This document shows positions 50,102 to 62,447 of a stretch of 64,000 nucleotides of DNA, one piece after another. Position numbers and translations under genes: made by a program. Numbering within the stretch: the first letter of the stretch is position 1; each line of letters opens with the position of its first letter. This DNA comes from Austropuccinia psidii. Its lineage: Eukaryota; Basidiomycota; Pucciniomycetes; Pucciniales; Sphaerophragmiaceae. The DNA is taken from positions 29,614,107-29,678,106 of the forward strand of contig JALGQZ010000009.1 of assembly GCA_023105745.1 (NCBI GenBank), given 5' to 3'. The notes below the pieces were generated by a model. It saw nothing but the letters and a program-made list of their open reading frames with translations. It ran no database searches and was not told the DNA's origin.

Positions 50102-53100
50102 TCAATCAATCTGAATCAACCTCCAAAATAGTTGGTCTTTTCTGAGGGGGTGGGGAGGAATATTGGAAAAATATAACATCCTGTGTTTCTTAAATTTATC
50201 AGCCAACCAAAGGTCTTGTGGTTGGGCATGAAATTCCCAATTCACAGTAATGAGGGGGACTGGATAAACTTTAGAAATTATTATATCCAAAGGAAAAAAA
50301 TGAGAACAGCTATCCAAGAAGCAGATGAAAATGGGGGGATTATCATTTGGAGAACAGAAATAAGGGAAAAAAGAAAAGTATTACACTGTGGAATAAAAGA
50401 AAACCGGTGTTTGATACTTATTTTCAATTGGATCCCCCATGTCAGGCATGGACATCCACTTGCTTTTTGGAGCCTGGCAAACATCTTCATACCATTCAAT
50501 TCTTTCCAAATAAGAGGATACTGAGGGAATTGAAGTGTTCATGGATTCATAAAGGTCTTGATTTTGTTGAATTTCTTCAGCCAAGTCACCTCTGACATCA
50601 GACCATTGATCTTGAGTCTTGTAAATGTAGTGGGAGACTGTTCTGTAGCCACAGTTTCCATCACCCTGGACATTGATGGCCTTGAAGGTGTATTTCAGTA
50701 TAAACTTGGGCAAGTCTTCTGAGCCAGTTATATGATAAAATAAGGTTGAAAAATGATTAAATATCAAAATAAACAAGAGAAATTTACATTCAAAAGAATC
50801 AGAAACTCACAAAAAGCTTGGAGCAATCATCACTTGTGTGATAATTGATTTGACAATGCTCACAGGTCAAGTCAATTGCATCATATATCTTAAAACTGGT
50901 GGCAGGCTTGTTTGATTTTCTTTGTGAGGTTTTGCTTCCAATTGCCAATCTTCTGGACCTTCTAAGGGTGACTTCTGATTTATTTAATTCAGTTTCTGAG
51001 GGTAGTGAATCTGATGAACTGATTGATTTTGATAATGAGGCCTCAGAATATTCAGAACTTTCAGATGAGTCTACTTCCATAATTGGAGAGGGGACATTTG
51101 ACTGTGATCTTGATGTTGTTGTACTAGTCACTTTTGATGGGGGTCTTCCTCTTCTCTTGGATTTACTTTTAATAATCTCAAATATTGATCGTTCTCTTTT
51201 GTTTTTATTTTTATTTTCATTCTTGGCTCCTTGAGGTCTTCCATGGATATTCTTGAATTCTAGTGGGTCTTTATAATATTGATCATCCTCTTGACTCTTG
51301 GGAATTTGATCAAATGGGACTTTTCCAGTCAAAACATCTTGAAAATGTTTAAGAATTGGGGTGATTTCTGCCATTGGTCTTTGAAAAAGGTCTTCCCCAA
51401 TATCTTCAAATATTTTCTTGGCTTCATTAATTCTTTCTTTTTCAACACTTTGGTCATCACCTTGAAAAAAAGTCTGAGAAGAATATGAAAAAGTAAATTA
51501 GTTAATAAGGAAAAAAGTAAGAATGTGTAGCTCAAAAATCCTCACAGGGAAATTGAAATGCCACTGAGGATCATAGGCTGATATCTGAAGCCTTTGGCAC
51601 TTGCAAAATTCCTGTTTGGTCTTATGCTTGCAAGGAATGCCTTGATAATTGTTGTATTTGCTGGTGAATTTTTGATTGGGAGGAAATTTGGTTTTGAAAT
51701 TTTCAAAGGCCATCTGAAGAGCATAATGAGACACCTTGCCATTGAGAGCACAGATGTGTGGAGGAAAATTCCTGACATGGACAATCATTTCTTTGGAGAT
51801 TCTGTTGATGGTTTTAATAAATTGTTTTCTGAATGCTACACAGAGAGCCCTAACTACCTCCAGGAGAGTTCCAGTGGACTTTTGGAGCCAAAGTTCAACC
51901 ATGGCATGGGCACCTTTGACTCTGGAGGTGGAGCCCACAACCAGGTGGCAATGGTGGCTGGTCCAGGCTGGCACATGATACTCCTTTAGAGGAAGCCAGG
52001 TATTTTGCAAATATTGCAAGAATTCAGGATTTTTGACTTGATTTTGAAGCTTCTTCCAGTTGTCTTTGAAAGACTTTTCAGTGGATGAATACATAACCTG
52101 AGAAATGAATCCCAAAGTCATTAATAAAGACAATAAGAAGAAAAAAAGTGAAAAAAAGTGAAAGATAGAAGTATATTACTTGATTCCAAAGGCCCATAAA
52201 ATATTCAAAATAAGTGCCATGACCAATTTTCTTCATGAAATGAGCAGATGCATCTTTATTGATGTGCCAAAGGCATAAAATGACTTTGGAGTCTGGGAAG
52301 AGCTTCTCAAGAGAGTTTATCAAGGACAGATCCCTGTCAATAACAATGACTGGGGGGGGGAACAAGATTGGTATTATTGAGGACCTTTTCTATGTATTGA
52401 TTTAATTCCCAAGTATATGAGTGTTTAGTTTCATTCTTCATCAAACAAAAAGCCCCAGAAAAGGTCTTATTGGTTGAGCTGAATCCAAAAATATGAAAAA
52501 AGGGCATTTTGTACTTATTGGTTTTATAATTACAATAAATAAGAATGACATGAGGAAAGCCATGAAGGAGTTTTATGGCAAGAAGGTGAGTGAAAAACAA
52601 TGTGGTAATGTGTCCCTCAGCATCCCTCGCAGAGGACTAAAAAAAATTTTCTTCTTTGAGAGTTTCAATAAGAGCATCAATGAGCCTTCTGCCTTGCAGT
52701 TTGTTTTTCTTGATTTTCTTGACTTGGTTGTAAATGTCCTGAAGGATTACAGGCCTGTCAGAATCCCTCTGGCTGCATAATTGGGCTAGAATTTTCCTTG
52801 TCAGAAGCAGTGATTCAGACATTTGAGCAATTTGGGATGTTTCTTTCCCATTTAATTTCCTGAAAGCAGGATGTGCCATAATATTTTTAGTGGCATCATG
52901 GCTATGTTCAGGATTTTTGACTTCAAGAGTCCAAGTGGTACTCTTGGTATATTTTCTGGTGTAAAGTCTAAAAGGACAGTCAAGCTTTCTTGAAGTGACT
53001 GTCTTGGCTGGGATTTTGTTGGCATTTGGGGGCCCAGACCTGTAACGACCTATTTCAATTTGGTTGTGGGTCATATTGGACCTCAAGGTGGACAAAGAAT

Positions 53101-53185
53101 ACCCCTTAGCCCTGGCAACATTATGCACATGCTTCCAAAGAAGCTCAAGGGTCTGAAATTCACCTTCAGTGGGGGGTTGCAGCAT
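50102..53185 (-). pseudogene. MULE transposase-AT-hook-OTU protease fusion (near-intact)
   Basis: Exons 53185-52180, 52097-51546, 51473-50811 and 50718-50102, with GT-AG introns of 82, 72 and 92 nt. Order: FAR1/WRKY-like DNA-binding region (SRKLDCPFRLYTRKYTK, NPEHSHDA); MULE transposase core (YKTNKYKMPFFHIFGFSSTN, VIDRDLSLINSLEKLFPDSK then VILCLWHINKDASAHF, and VKGAHAMVELWLQKSTGTLL); a Cys/His-rich segment (PCKHKTKQEFCKCQ); an acidic/Ser linker with AT-hook-like RRGRPPSK; a C-x2-C motif (LTCEHCQINYH); and an OTU cysteine protease (VQGDGNCGYRTVSHYIY, then WEFHAQPQD). Lesions: in-frame TAG at 52637; a frame change at the run of nine G (52352-52360); one TAA at 50381. The usual first catalytic Asp is Tyr (LIYCNYKTN) and the Glu before GAH is Lys. 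The OTU Asp-Gly-Asn-Cys motif is intact. Confidence 0.85.
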
Positions 53186-53687
53186 TTTGGAGTGAAAAAT
53201 ATGTATAAATTTGAAAAAAGGGGAATGTGGGAATTTGGAAGGGGGTAAGAACCTTTTGAAAGGTGAAAAAGAAGTGAAAAAAGGTATGAAAAATTAAAAG
53301 AAGTGGCTTAAATGTGGGATTAATGGATGAGGGAAGGTAAAAAATTGGAAATTTAGAGGCTTGAAAGCAGTTTGTTGTGGTGGAAAAAAAGAAAGAAAAG
53401 TGTGAAAAGATTTGCCAGATTGCTTTGGTAATGCTGTTTTCGAAAAAAAATTGTTTGGGGTGGGGATAATGTGGATTATTTGGGGTGTTTGGTCTTTTTT
53501 TTTTTGGGGGGGGGCTGGGCACAAAATCTGAAACAATTAGGAGTTAGAGGGGTTTTGGGGAAAAAAACCCTTTTTTGGGCATGGTTGGGTTTCATTTTTG
53601 ATTAAAAATGGGCCCAGGGAACCCCTTATGTGTTTTTACCAATTTATGGCCAAAACAAGTAAGCTCTTACATGTTTTTACCAATTTG
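53186..53687. other. MULE 5' terminal region
   Basis: Upstream of the transposase start; G- and T-rich on the plus strand. It contains a T11-G9 junction at 53495-53514 and subterminal repeats. The ORFs at 53166-53536 minus are low-complexity Phe/Pro-rich and unsupported, though part could be 5' UTR. Confidence 0.45.
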
Positions 53688-54069
53688 CTTATGTGTTTTT
53701 ACCAATACTCTAAAAATATATATTCAAGTTATTTCAGGATTGGATTCCCCATAAGTCTTCTGGTAAGGTACCCTCTGAGTAAAAACTCTTTAACTCAATT
53801 CTAAATAAGCTTCTAGTATTTTATGAATTAAACTATTAAGATACTTAAAAATTGCATATATTTCACACCAATCAATCTTTGTGTTATAATTAAGGTGTGG
53901 TTTTTAGTTTGGAAGCTATGAGGAATTTAATTATTTTTAATTTAACTGTCAAAATGTGCATGTGTCTTACATAAATGAACTTGAATCTACATATTTGGAA
54001 TTAAGAATTACTGTCATGTACTGTAATTTTTTAATTTAACTACATATATAAATTTATAAGTATAATAAA

Positions 54070-54620
54070 TGATGCGGAATCAAAGAAAAAATAAAAAAGA
54101 AATATTAATTATTTTTTTTTTGGGGGGGGGGAAATCTCTTGGCTCCAAGAGTGCCAGACTCCCCAAAATTCCTTTCTGACAGGTGTGGGCTCTCAAAATT
54201 CATGCAAAATTTCATCACTTTTTGCTTGGAATTGAGTCACAGGGTCTGTTACTCAATTGATGATGGCTTTGATGCCAGCTAGGGCAGTTTTAACTGCTGA
54301 AAAGCTGGTAAAACTACCCTCAAGCTTAAAAAAACTTAATTAAACCAGTTTTAAACTCTTATGAGGTCCCTTACACAAATTATGTTGTGTTTGGAAGGTT
54401 TAGAACCAAGTATTACTATAGAAATGGCTGGTTTAGGGAACTGACATGGCTAAAAATAGCCATTTTTTGGTCAAAACAAGGGTTCAATAATTCCATAATT
54501 GGCTGTTAATGTTTCAGTGTTTTTCTCACAACTGATTAGAGTAGATTTTACTTTTGGAGGAAGAGAATTGGTGGTTGTAAAAGAATGTCTTCTTTCTCCC
54601 TCTTTTATCTTCATATTAGA
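54070..54620. repeat. Unclassified CpG-free repeat fragment
   Basis: Less AT-biased than its flanks, nearly CpG-free, with a T10-G10 junction (54112-54131) like that in the MULE end. It begins 'gatgcggaatcaaag' and contains 'ctcttggctccaagagtgcc' with an inverted CTCTTGG/CCAAGAG pair. It may be an LTR or MITE fragment; no partner copy in the window and no coding signal. Confidence 0.35.
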
Positions 54621-57600
54621 ATCTTATACTTTTATGATTAGTTTAAACATTGTTGAAAAGATAAAGCAGATATTCTAAGCACCATCTTTAAGATGTTAAA
54701 TTTTTCAAACACATGAAAAAATAATTATAATATTTTTTCCAACTATTCATAATCATTTGACTCTTCAACCACCCCAAAAGTGAATTAAAGAATCTTTCAT
54801 CAATATTAACTTTTTCAATTCATTTTCAAACTCAGTCTGTTTGCCTTTGAGGATTTTTTTTCTTTGAAATTATTTTCAGATATCCTGTTCTCATATCAGT
54901 TTTTTGCAGCTCTTTTCTCAATTAATTCCAATTGAAATTTCTCTTGAAGAAACATCTTTTGTGGAGTATTTTGGGATAAAGATTTACTGTTGGTAAAGCA
55001 AAAAAAAATTCATAGTATTATTCTTTCATACTAATGAAGTTAAAAAAATAATTTTAAAATTGTTTTTCTTCATAATCTTGAATATTACTATTTTCAATTA
55101 ATCTTTGCCTTATACAAATTTTGATGACAGGAAAAGTACTTGATTTTTAATCAAAGCTTCATGTCCACACCATACAGCAGATTAATACTTCAAAATTCTC
55201 ATAAAAGTTCATAATCAATTTTAATGAAGATAATTTAAACATCTGGAAGAAATGTAAAATGATTGAGTAATACTTCTCAAGTACAATTGACTGCAAATAT
55301 CTTTCTTCAGGGAAACCTCTTTAGTTTTATTAAATAATCCAATTTTTTTCAAAGGAGTTTATCTCAGAGTATTGATAAGCTTGAATAACTTAATAATTCA
55401 GGTTAAGTGAATTTTGATAAAGATAGCTTAAGAACTTACAAGAAATACCCAAATAACCTTCAACTATATAGAAATTCAATCCAAAAACTCAATAAATTAA
55501 AAGGAATTTACATAACTTTCACCAATATTATCAGTAATAAGCTTTTTTAGATTAACAAAATAATGAGAGGAAAAATTCCAATTTGATAGAAATTTTGACA
55601 GAATATTTTATTTATTGGGAATCTTTTAACTGAGCACTGGTTATTTTGGTTGGTTTAAATATTTTTTTATATTCCCAAAAAATTCTTTGAAATTCAATTA
55701 TGTATCATTTGGAGGAATTCCTAAGCTATGAAGTTCTTTCATTATTGTGCATACCCCTCTTTTATGCCTTTTTAATCTTTAAGTTTATTCCTGGTTTCAA
55801 TCATTTTTCTTCCTTTCTTTTGGAGAAATTTCACAAAAAAACTCATAAATAACTCCAGTGATTGATCATTAATTGGTTGAAATGTGGTTACTTCTTCTTG
55901 CTTAATTTTAAACCTAATACCTCATCCCAAGGAAATGATTATATAAACTAATAATAAAGAAATTGTGAAGATTTTTTGATATAAATATTGGGGAATAATG
56001 GTGGGAATTTTCTCAAATAATTTATAATAATCCTCATAACAAGCTCAGCTAAAATGGAAAGCTATTTGGAGGTTCTCTGATGGATTTATTTCATTTTTGT
56101 GTATTTTTCTTTCATTCCTGGGAAAAATCTTTCTATTAGAAAGCTCCCTTCTGACATACAAAATAAAAAAAAACAGAAAAAAAGCTAGTTTGATTTTTGT
56201 AAGAAATCGATACAAAGATCATATTCTAGAAAGAAGCCATTGATGAGCGAAAAATATAAATGATACATGAAAACAGAGAATAATTCATTTGAGAAAGAGG
56301 TTTAAAAGTTGGGCTTTGAGCTATATTATTCTATAAGGGGTGTTTATTCTAAGAAGAAAACTGTTAATGTGAATTATTGAGACCGACCTGATGTTTTTTT
56401 AGAGCTGGTATGGATCTTAAATACCTCAGTTTTCCACAAAAGATAAACTTTTTGCACATACAGAAAGACCATAAATGGTCTGCATACTCAAAATTCATCA
56501 GTGTTTGAAAGAAAAAATATGATCAAAGTTATTGATTAAGTAGATAATAGGGCTTAAGGAATTTGAAACCATTTTAGTAAACAGAAATATATAGAAAAAA
56601 TCTTGAGAGAAGAACTGTAAAAGAAAAATGTTAATTAATACTCATTCTTTTCTTATAGAATTTGACTCCAAAGACTGGAATTAAAAATGATAAAGTACAT
56701 ACAGAAACATGAGCCTTTATAAAACATTTATTTCTCACAAATTATCATTGCAAAAAACCAAAAACATTAATTTATTATGAGAAAAAAAATTATAAACCCA
56801 TTTTAAATGAAAAAATGATTCATTAATCTGAGGCTAATACTGGAACTGGGAAAGGAAGTGAATTATATTCATTGAAAGAGAAAAGAGTTGGCTGTAGAAT
56901 GAATTTCAATAGTCTGTAGCCCAACATAAATTTATGCTTTAGTTAAATGAATTTTTCAGAATGATGTCATTAAAGAACACCTCACAGAGTAAAGATGTGA
57001 GAAATTTCAAAAGAATATGTCAAAACCCTTACAGAAGGGGTTTCCTGAAATGATTTCAAATTATCTGAGAAAAAGGTTTTTTAGTTTGAAAGAAAATTTG
57101 CACATAGTCACAATGAGAAAAAATGATCACTTCAAATTAGGTGCAGAATTTGGAGTTCAGGATACATACAAGATTGAAAATGTCTTGGAGTTGGAACTTT
57201 TTTGGGGTAATACTAAGGTTTTCTTGGCCAAGAGAAATAAAAGTAATTACTAAGTGAATTATTTTTGAAACTTTTGAATATTTGAATAAATTGAAAAATA
57301 AAAATGGTTATCATATTTCTGAAATATTCCCTAATATTTTTGGGATTATAATATCTTAAATTAATAAATCATCTTAGATGAAAATCCTTGATAATAAGGC
57401 CTTATACCCAAAATTAAGAATATTTCTCATTCAAATATCATGGAGATGCAATTTCATTTGAATTAACTGTGTTCTAAAATTCATATGTCTAAAACTATTT
57501 TGTGAAATGGATCAAAAATCTTATACAATCTATAATAAGAATAATTATGACCATAATTGGAAAAAGATTTTTTGTTATGATTCTTATTTTTACTATAAAT

Positions 57601-60427
57601 AAATTAAAAAACTGATCCAAAATCTTTTCATGAATAACACTGTCTTAGAAATAACTTATAAAAAATAACTTTAGTTGAAATTATAACGACTTCTATATGC
57701 TTTCTTTAAGGAAAAGAAGCAAGATAAACTTACAGTTCATACTATTTAGGGATGCTATTGAATATGAGAACAGATATTGGAGGGATAGAGAACTACATTA
57801 AAACTCTTCAAAACTCATAGAAAACCTGGTCCACCAAATTGTCTCAAGCTAAAATTAGGTTCAAAACCCATAAAAAGTACCATTTCTGTAACCCATGGGT
57901 TCTCTGTCTACAATTGACTTATAGCTCCTAAGATTCACCTACTTCTTTCTTTAAAAGTCTCCACTGAAGCCTCTGAAAGAGTCCCCCCACCTCATTTCGT
58001 TCTTTCTATTACCCATTTAATTAGTTTTAACTAATAACTATTCCACCCTCATTATATATTCCACAAGTAAGAAGAATCACATTTTCTTTACTGATTCAAA
58101 AGCTAAAACTCCATCCCATATCATTTTTAAGGTTTAAATTGAAAATTCCAAAGGTTATGTCCAAGATGAAAGCGTCAATAAACTAGAAAAAAAACTTATA
58201 AGGATTTTTAAAAATGAGAAGTGGTATATCACCATATGAAGAAAAATGGATGGGGAAGGAAGGTTTGGAATTATGTATATGGGATGGACTGTGCCTTGAT
58301 TCAAAATTCTCAACAAAACTCCATTTGGGAATTCTTTAATTCTTAAACTATATGATTCACTGTAGTTAAAGCTTTTCTAGTTTCAGAATTGTAGTTACAG
58401 TAAGCTACATTATCAAATTTAAAATAATTAAATACGTTATGGGCCTTTGTGTTCAAAAATGAAGTTGATAAAACAGTTTTTATAAAATGTGCCTAATCCA
58501 TACACAATGGGTTAGGACAGGTGATACATGGTAAGCCATAAAATGTAATTTCACATAGAATTTTTGGTCCATAAACAGGTATGAGTCCAGAAGATGTTGA
58601 CTGTATAGAAAGTTCACAAAAATCCCAGTTTTGAATGAATATCATTACACAATTATTTCTGATTTGAGATTTGCTTCATACAGAGTGAATGAAAGAAATA
58701 CAGAAAAAACTTTTATTGACAAGAATCCAAAAATATTCCAACAAAAAGAGAACTCAAATATCCTTCCAATATTCAGGAAATGTAAAAGCAGCCAATTGGA
58801 TTCCACATCTTTCTCAAATTTCTCATCTAATTCAATAAAAATTGAAACTATACAAGAGAAATTCATTCTAATTTTAGCTTCCATTGTTTGAAAATGTGAT
58901 TCATTTTCAAAAAAGTATTTTTCTATTGCAATTTATATTCCTGATAGATATTCATTGTTTTTGTGGATTTCAATCAATGATAAATTAAATTTGTGATTTG
59001 ACTGCTGAAAGAAAGATTTTTTTTTGATATTCTCCAGTTTTTTTTATATTTGAATGAAACTCAAAGGTTTTGATTAAGAAATATATAATTTTTGGGTTGA
59101 TATTCTATTTAAAATGATCTTTACTCTTGAAATCAATTGTTATTTTTCTTCAAAAAAGAATATGTAGATTATTTTTTTTGATAAAGGTAAAAAGGGAGCA
59201 GTAACAATAGAAGTTCTTCAAAGAATTTCTCAAGACTGAGATTTTATATTTTAGCCAAAAAAACAAAATTAATCAAACTATAACACCATTTTAATACATA
59301 ATGAAATATTATTAGTATTGAATATAAACCAATTCATTGAAAGTTCTCAAGAAATAAAAAACCTGTGTTATCTTGGAGAATATTTATGGAAGACTTGATA
59401 CAAGGAGTTTATGAATATTCCATTTTTGGCTACAAATTGGAAGAAAAGCTGGAGTAAATCTGAAAGTTAGTATTTTTATCCACATATAATTTATTCCCAT
59501 CTCCTAAGTGGGTAAACTATCATATTTGAAGTTATTTCAAGAATGCATCTCTATTGATCTTATTCATAGATAGCTCTTGAGAATTTGTAAGGGAATTTAA
59601 GATTAATTTTTATATTGATTGTAAAGGGTTCAGGTAAATGCTTTAAGATTTATCGAGCTGAGAAATTTAAGGCTCATTAGCAGAAATACGGCTTCAAGTG
59701 TATTGAGAAATGAGGTTTTCAAAATATTTGAGGTATCCAGAAGTACTAAAAATAGTTTGAAAGGATTGTAATTCTGCAGAATTCCTGAATTTTTTGCAAA
59801 AGGTTGTTTCAGACGAAGTTCCAGGGTGTCGAAATGATTTGTAAAGGCCTTGTCCTATACATCTCACTTACTTATTCTGAGTACTTGGAAAATACAGGGC
59901 TTTGAACGAGTCTATAGCTCTCCAAGTCTCTTCTCCGAAATGAAATTAGCAGAAAGGCCAAGCTTATATGAAATTCTGAATACTCCAAAAAGTTCGTATT
60001 AATTCTGACTAATCCTAAGGGGCTTGAAATTTCAAATTTCAATTTGATCAATCACAGAGTAAAGCTTTAAAGTTAATAAAACTAAAGTGTATATTGAAAT
60101 TTTTTTCAAGTAACTTTCAATAATTCATAATCCATATTTCCAAACCACAAAAGTCTTAATATTTAAACTGAAAAACTGGAAATTAGTAGAAAAATATAGC
60201 CAAAAAGATAAAAAAGTTTGAACCTTCTTATTTCTTCTTGTTAATGAAGCTTTTGGAGACTTTTTCCTTTAATAACAAAAAACATTTGCAAAACAGAATT
60301 CTCAAATTATATAAATGGAGTTAAATAGTTAATTTCAACAAAGTAGTTCTAGAACTTAAATTGGTTTGATTTATTTCCAATATTCTGGAATACATCAGAA
60401 ATCACTACTGAAAATCACCAGGCCTTT
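54621..60427. other. AT-rich stretch with faint coding traces, no gene supported
   Basis: The ORF at 57017-57253 plus (78 codons, FKLGAEFGVQDTYKIENVLE) extends upstream through one stop and has protein-like composition, so it may be a relic; no family recognised. ORFs on both strands at 58631-58891 share the same DNA and neither is convincing. The rest has many stops in every frame. 57890-58080 is richer in C but shows no structure. Confidence 0.4.
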
Positions 60428-61783
60428 TTAACAACTGCACCATGAATTGATTATGGCAATTCCCCATCATAATCATCTTATGGTCAATTAGCCACTTTGG
60501 TGTTCTGTGGAACCCTGGGCCTCACCCACTTCATTGGCCCAACTGGTCCCAACTCTCAATTATCACCTCACAGGGCTTTTGGCCAAGCCCCTTTCATTAT
60601 GGGGATTCCTACAGCCTCTACAGCCCACAGGCTGTAATACATAAATAATGTAATGAGGTCTGTAGGACATCCTGGGCTCCTTTTGGCCTGAATTTAATGA
60701 GCCCAAGACCTTCATCCTATCTGGCCCAATTCAGGCCATGAATTTCCCCATGGCTAAAATTTCCATAAATAACCTGACCACCTTCAGAATCAAGCAGTGT
60801 CCCTTCAAAGTAAACAGAGGGCTAACGGTCACCTTCTTGGCCAGAGGACCTTTCCTTGAGCTTTGGACAAGATTTCTTCTGGAAAGAAACATATACCACT
60901 ATGCACCATTTCTCCTCAGACATTCAATTTCAGAACTCTACAGACCCAATTCCATCATCTGAAGATAAGTCACCAGTATTCAAGCCCAGTTTCAAAGGAA
61001 GGTATTCAAGGACATCAGTTCATAATCCATGGGGGGTAGTGAGTGGGACTTCAAGAAGACAATTAGAGGACACCAACAATTGGCCCATTCAGGCACTGAA
61101 GAAAATTCACTTAGAAATTACAATGGATAATTCAAGCAGAAGTTATGTACAGCAGTTTTCAAAGGATGGAAGCTTCAGTAACTCCTAGAAAACTCAATTA
61201 ATCCATAGAGACTTCACTAAAGAAATCTGTATGAAACTGACCATCATGGTTAATTCAATTTCATACTGTGGTTTTTCAATACACTCAGTCCAATTGTCAA
61301 AGTGGCCAAGGTATATTTCCCAAAGCAGTCAATATAGCTGGATTTTTAACCTTCAAGGATCAGTCTGTCAACTATTCACATATACTGGCCACTCTTTCCT
61401 CCCATGGGGACTTTTTTCCCACTTAATGGATATATTGATTTATTGTTATTATTATTTTATTCCCATTTCAAAATTGAATACTGATATCATAAAGTCAGTC
61501 ATTTGCACCTTTCTCTTTTTCTTTCAGTGGATATTGGTGGTCATATCTTTTACTAATTCCATTTTTCTTTCTGGAAGGTTGAAACAGTGATAAAGGAGCT
61601 GTTTGGTTGTCTCTTTCCCCATTTTCTTATCTTGTTCAACTGCATATCTTTTTTAATTTAAATTTTCCATACTAAAGGCATATATCTTTATTCTGATTTC
61701 TCTAATTCCTTTTGGAGTATTCAAAGTGAATCCCCTTATTACTGAGTTTTGGACACTTGTTATTGCAAGGATCCCCTGTGAAA
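60428..61783 (+). repeat. 5' LTR of a second Gypsy copy
   Basis: Reverse complement of the LTRs at 3389-4859, 9630-11143 and 19584-20657. Landmarks: 'atggcaattcccc' near 60453, 'gccatgaatttccccatgg' near 60734, 'atataccactatgcacc' near 60891, 'ttggcccattcaggcac' near 61080, 'ggatattggtggtcatatc' near 61529 and 'ttgaaacagtgataaaggag' near 61579. It ends with 'cccctgtgaaa' at 61783, matching CCCCTGTGACA of the other copies. The palindrome seen in other copies has lost one arm here. ORFs inside it are LTR sequence. The exact start is uncertain by some bases. Confidence 0.75.
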
Positions 61784-62447
61784 TTAGATTGACTAGCTTA
61801 TAATTTATTCTTCAATTTCTTTATTTTTATTTTTACTTTCATTTTCAAGATAATTCATTCATAAATTATGACCGTCTTATTACTTTTAATGTTTTTTGTT
61901 CAAAAATCTCAATTTTCACCCATTCCTTTACTCTAGAAAATTGATTCTCTCTTTAGAAACTTCTCTCAAGCTTTATTAAATTTATTTCTTTTCTCTTGAA
62001 GTCGTTTGGAAGACTATTTCCAATAATTTCTTATTCCATTCAGTTTTTGTCCCAGGTCATAGCTTAATTTTGATTTTCCAAATTGGTCATTAAATTAATT
62101 TCTCCCACAATCTTCATTAATCAACATTCATATTTCATTTTTTCTTCAAGAGTTCTTATTCACAGAAAAGGTTGATTTGATATTTATTGTGATTGATTGA
62201 TTTAGAATCAAATTGATTTTGCATTCAAGAAATTGGTTGAACTCAAGATTTTGTTATTTATTGTTTTACCTCAAGAATTAATTGATTTGATTTATTTTCC
62301 TCAATATTCATTGATTTATTTATTTACCCCATGAAATTTTTAATTTGTTACTTTACCTCAAGATTTGCATATTTGGATTTGTCTCAAGTTTCTCATACTC
62401 AAATTTTGGTTTTATAATCATTTTTTATGTTATTTTATTCAGAAATA
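61784..62447 (+). other. Leader of the second Gypsy copy
   Basis: Starts TTAGATTGACTAGCTTATAA, the counterpart of the leader start next to 19583. T-rich with repeated 'ttgatttatt' and 'cctcaaga' units, like the repeat-rich leader of the minus-strand copy. The primer-binding site is expected in the first 20 nt. Confidence 0.6.

Larger units (their letters stand above)
49344..53705 (-). mobile_element. Mutator-like (MULE) DNA transposon carrying an OTU protease
   Basis: The borders are set by similar sequences in inverted orientation: TTGGTAAACACATGTAAG at 49344-49361 and TTGGTAAAAACACATAAG (minus strand) at 53705-53688. Both ends hold further subterminal copies: 'ggtaaaaacacttaag' near 49430, 'ttacatgtttttaccaa' near 53668, 'cttatgtgtttttaccaa' near 53627, and 'aatttatggccaaaac' at both ends. 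One spliced gene (50102-53185) fills the interior. No clear 8-10 bp target-site duplication was seen, so the exact ends are uncertain. The element is nearly CpG-free. Confidence 0.7.

Noticed and set aside
58200..58560. Possible Tc1/mariner transposase fragment around a Gly/Trp-rich stretch
   Set aside because: Read in all frames it did not give the expected W-G-C or D-N-x-x-x-H motifs in order.
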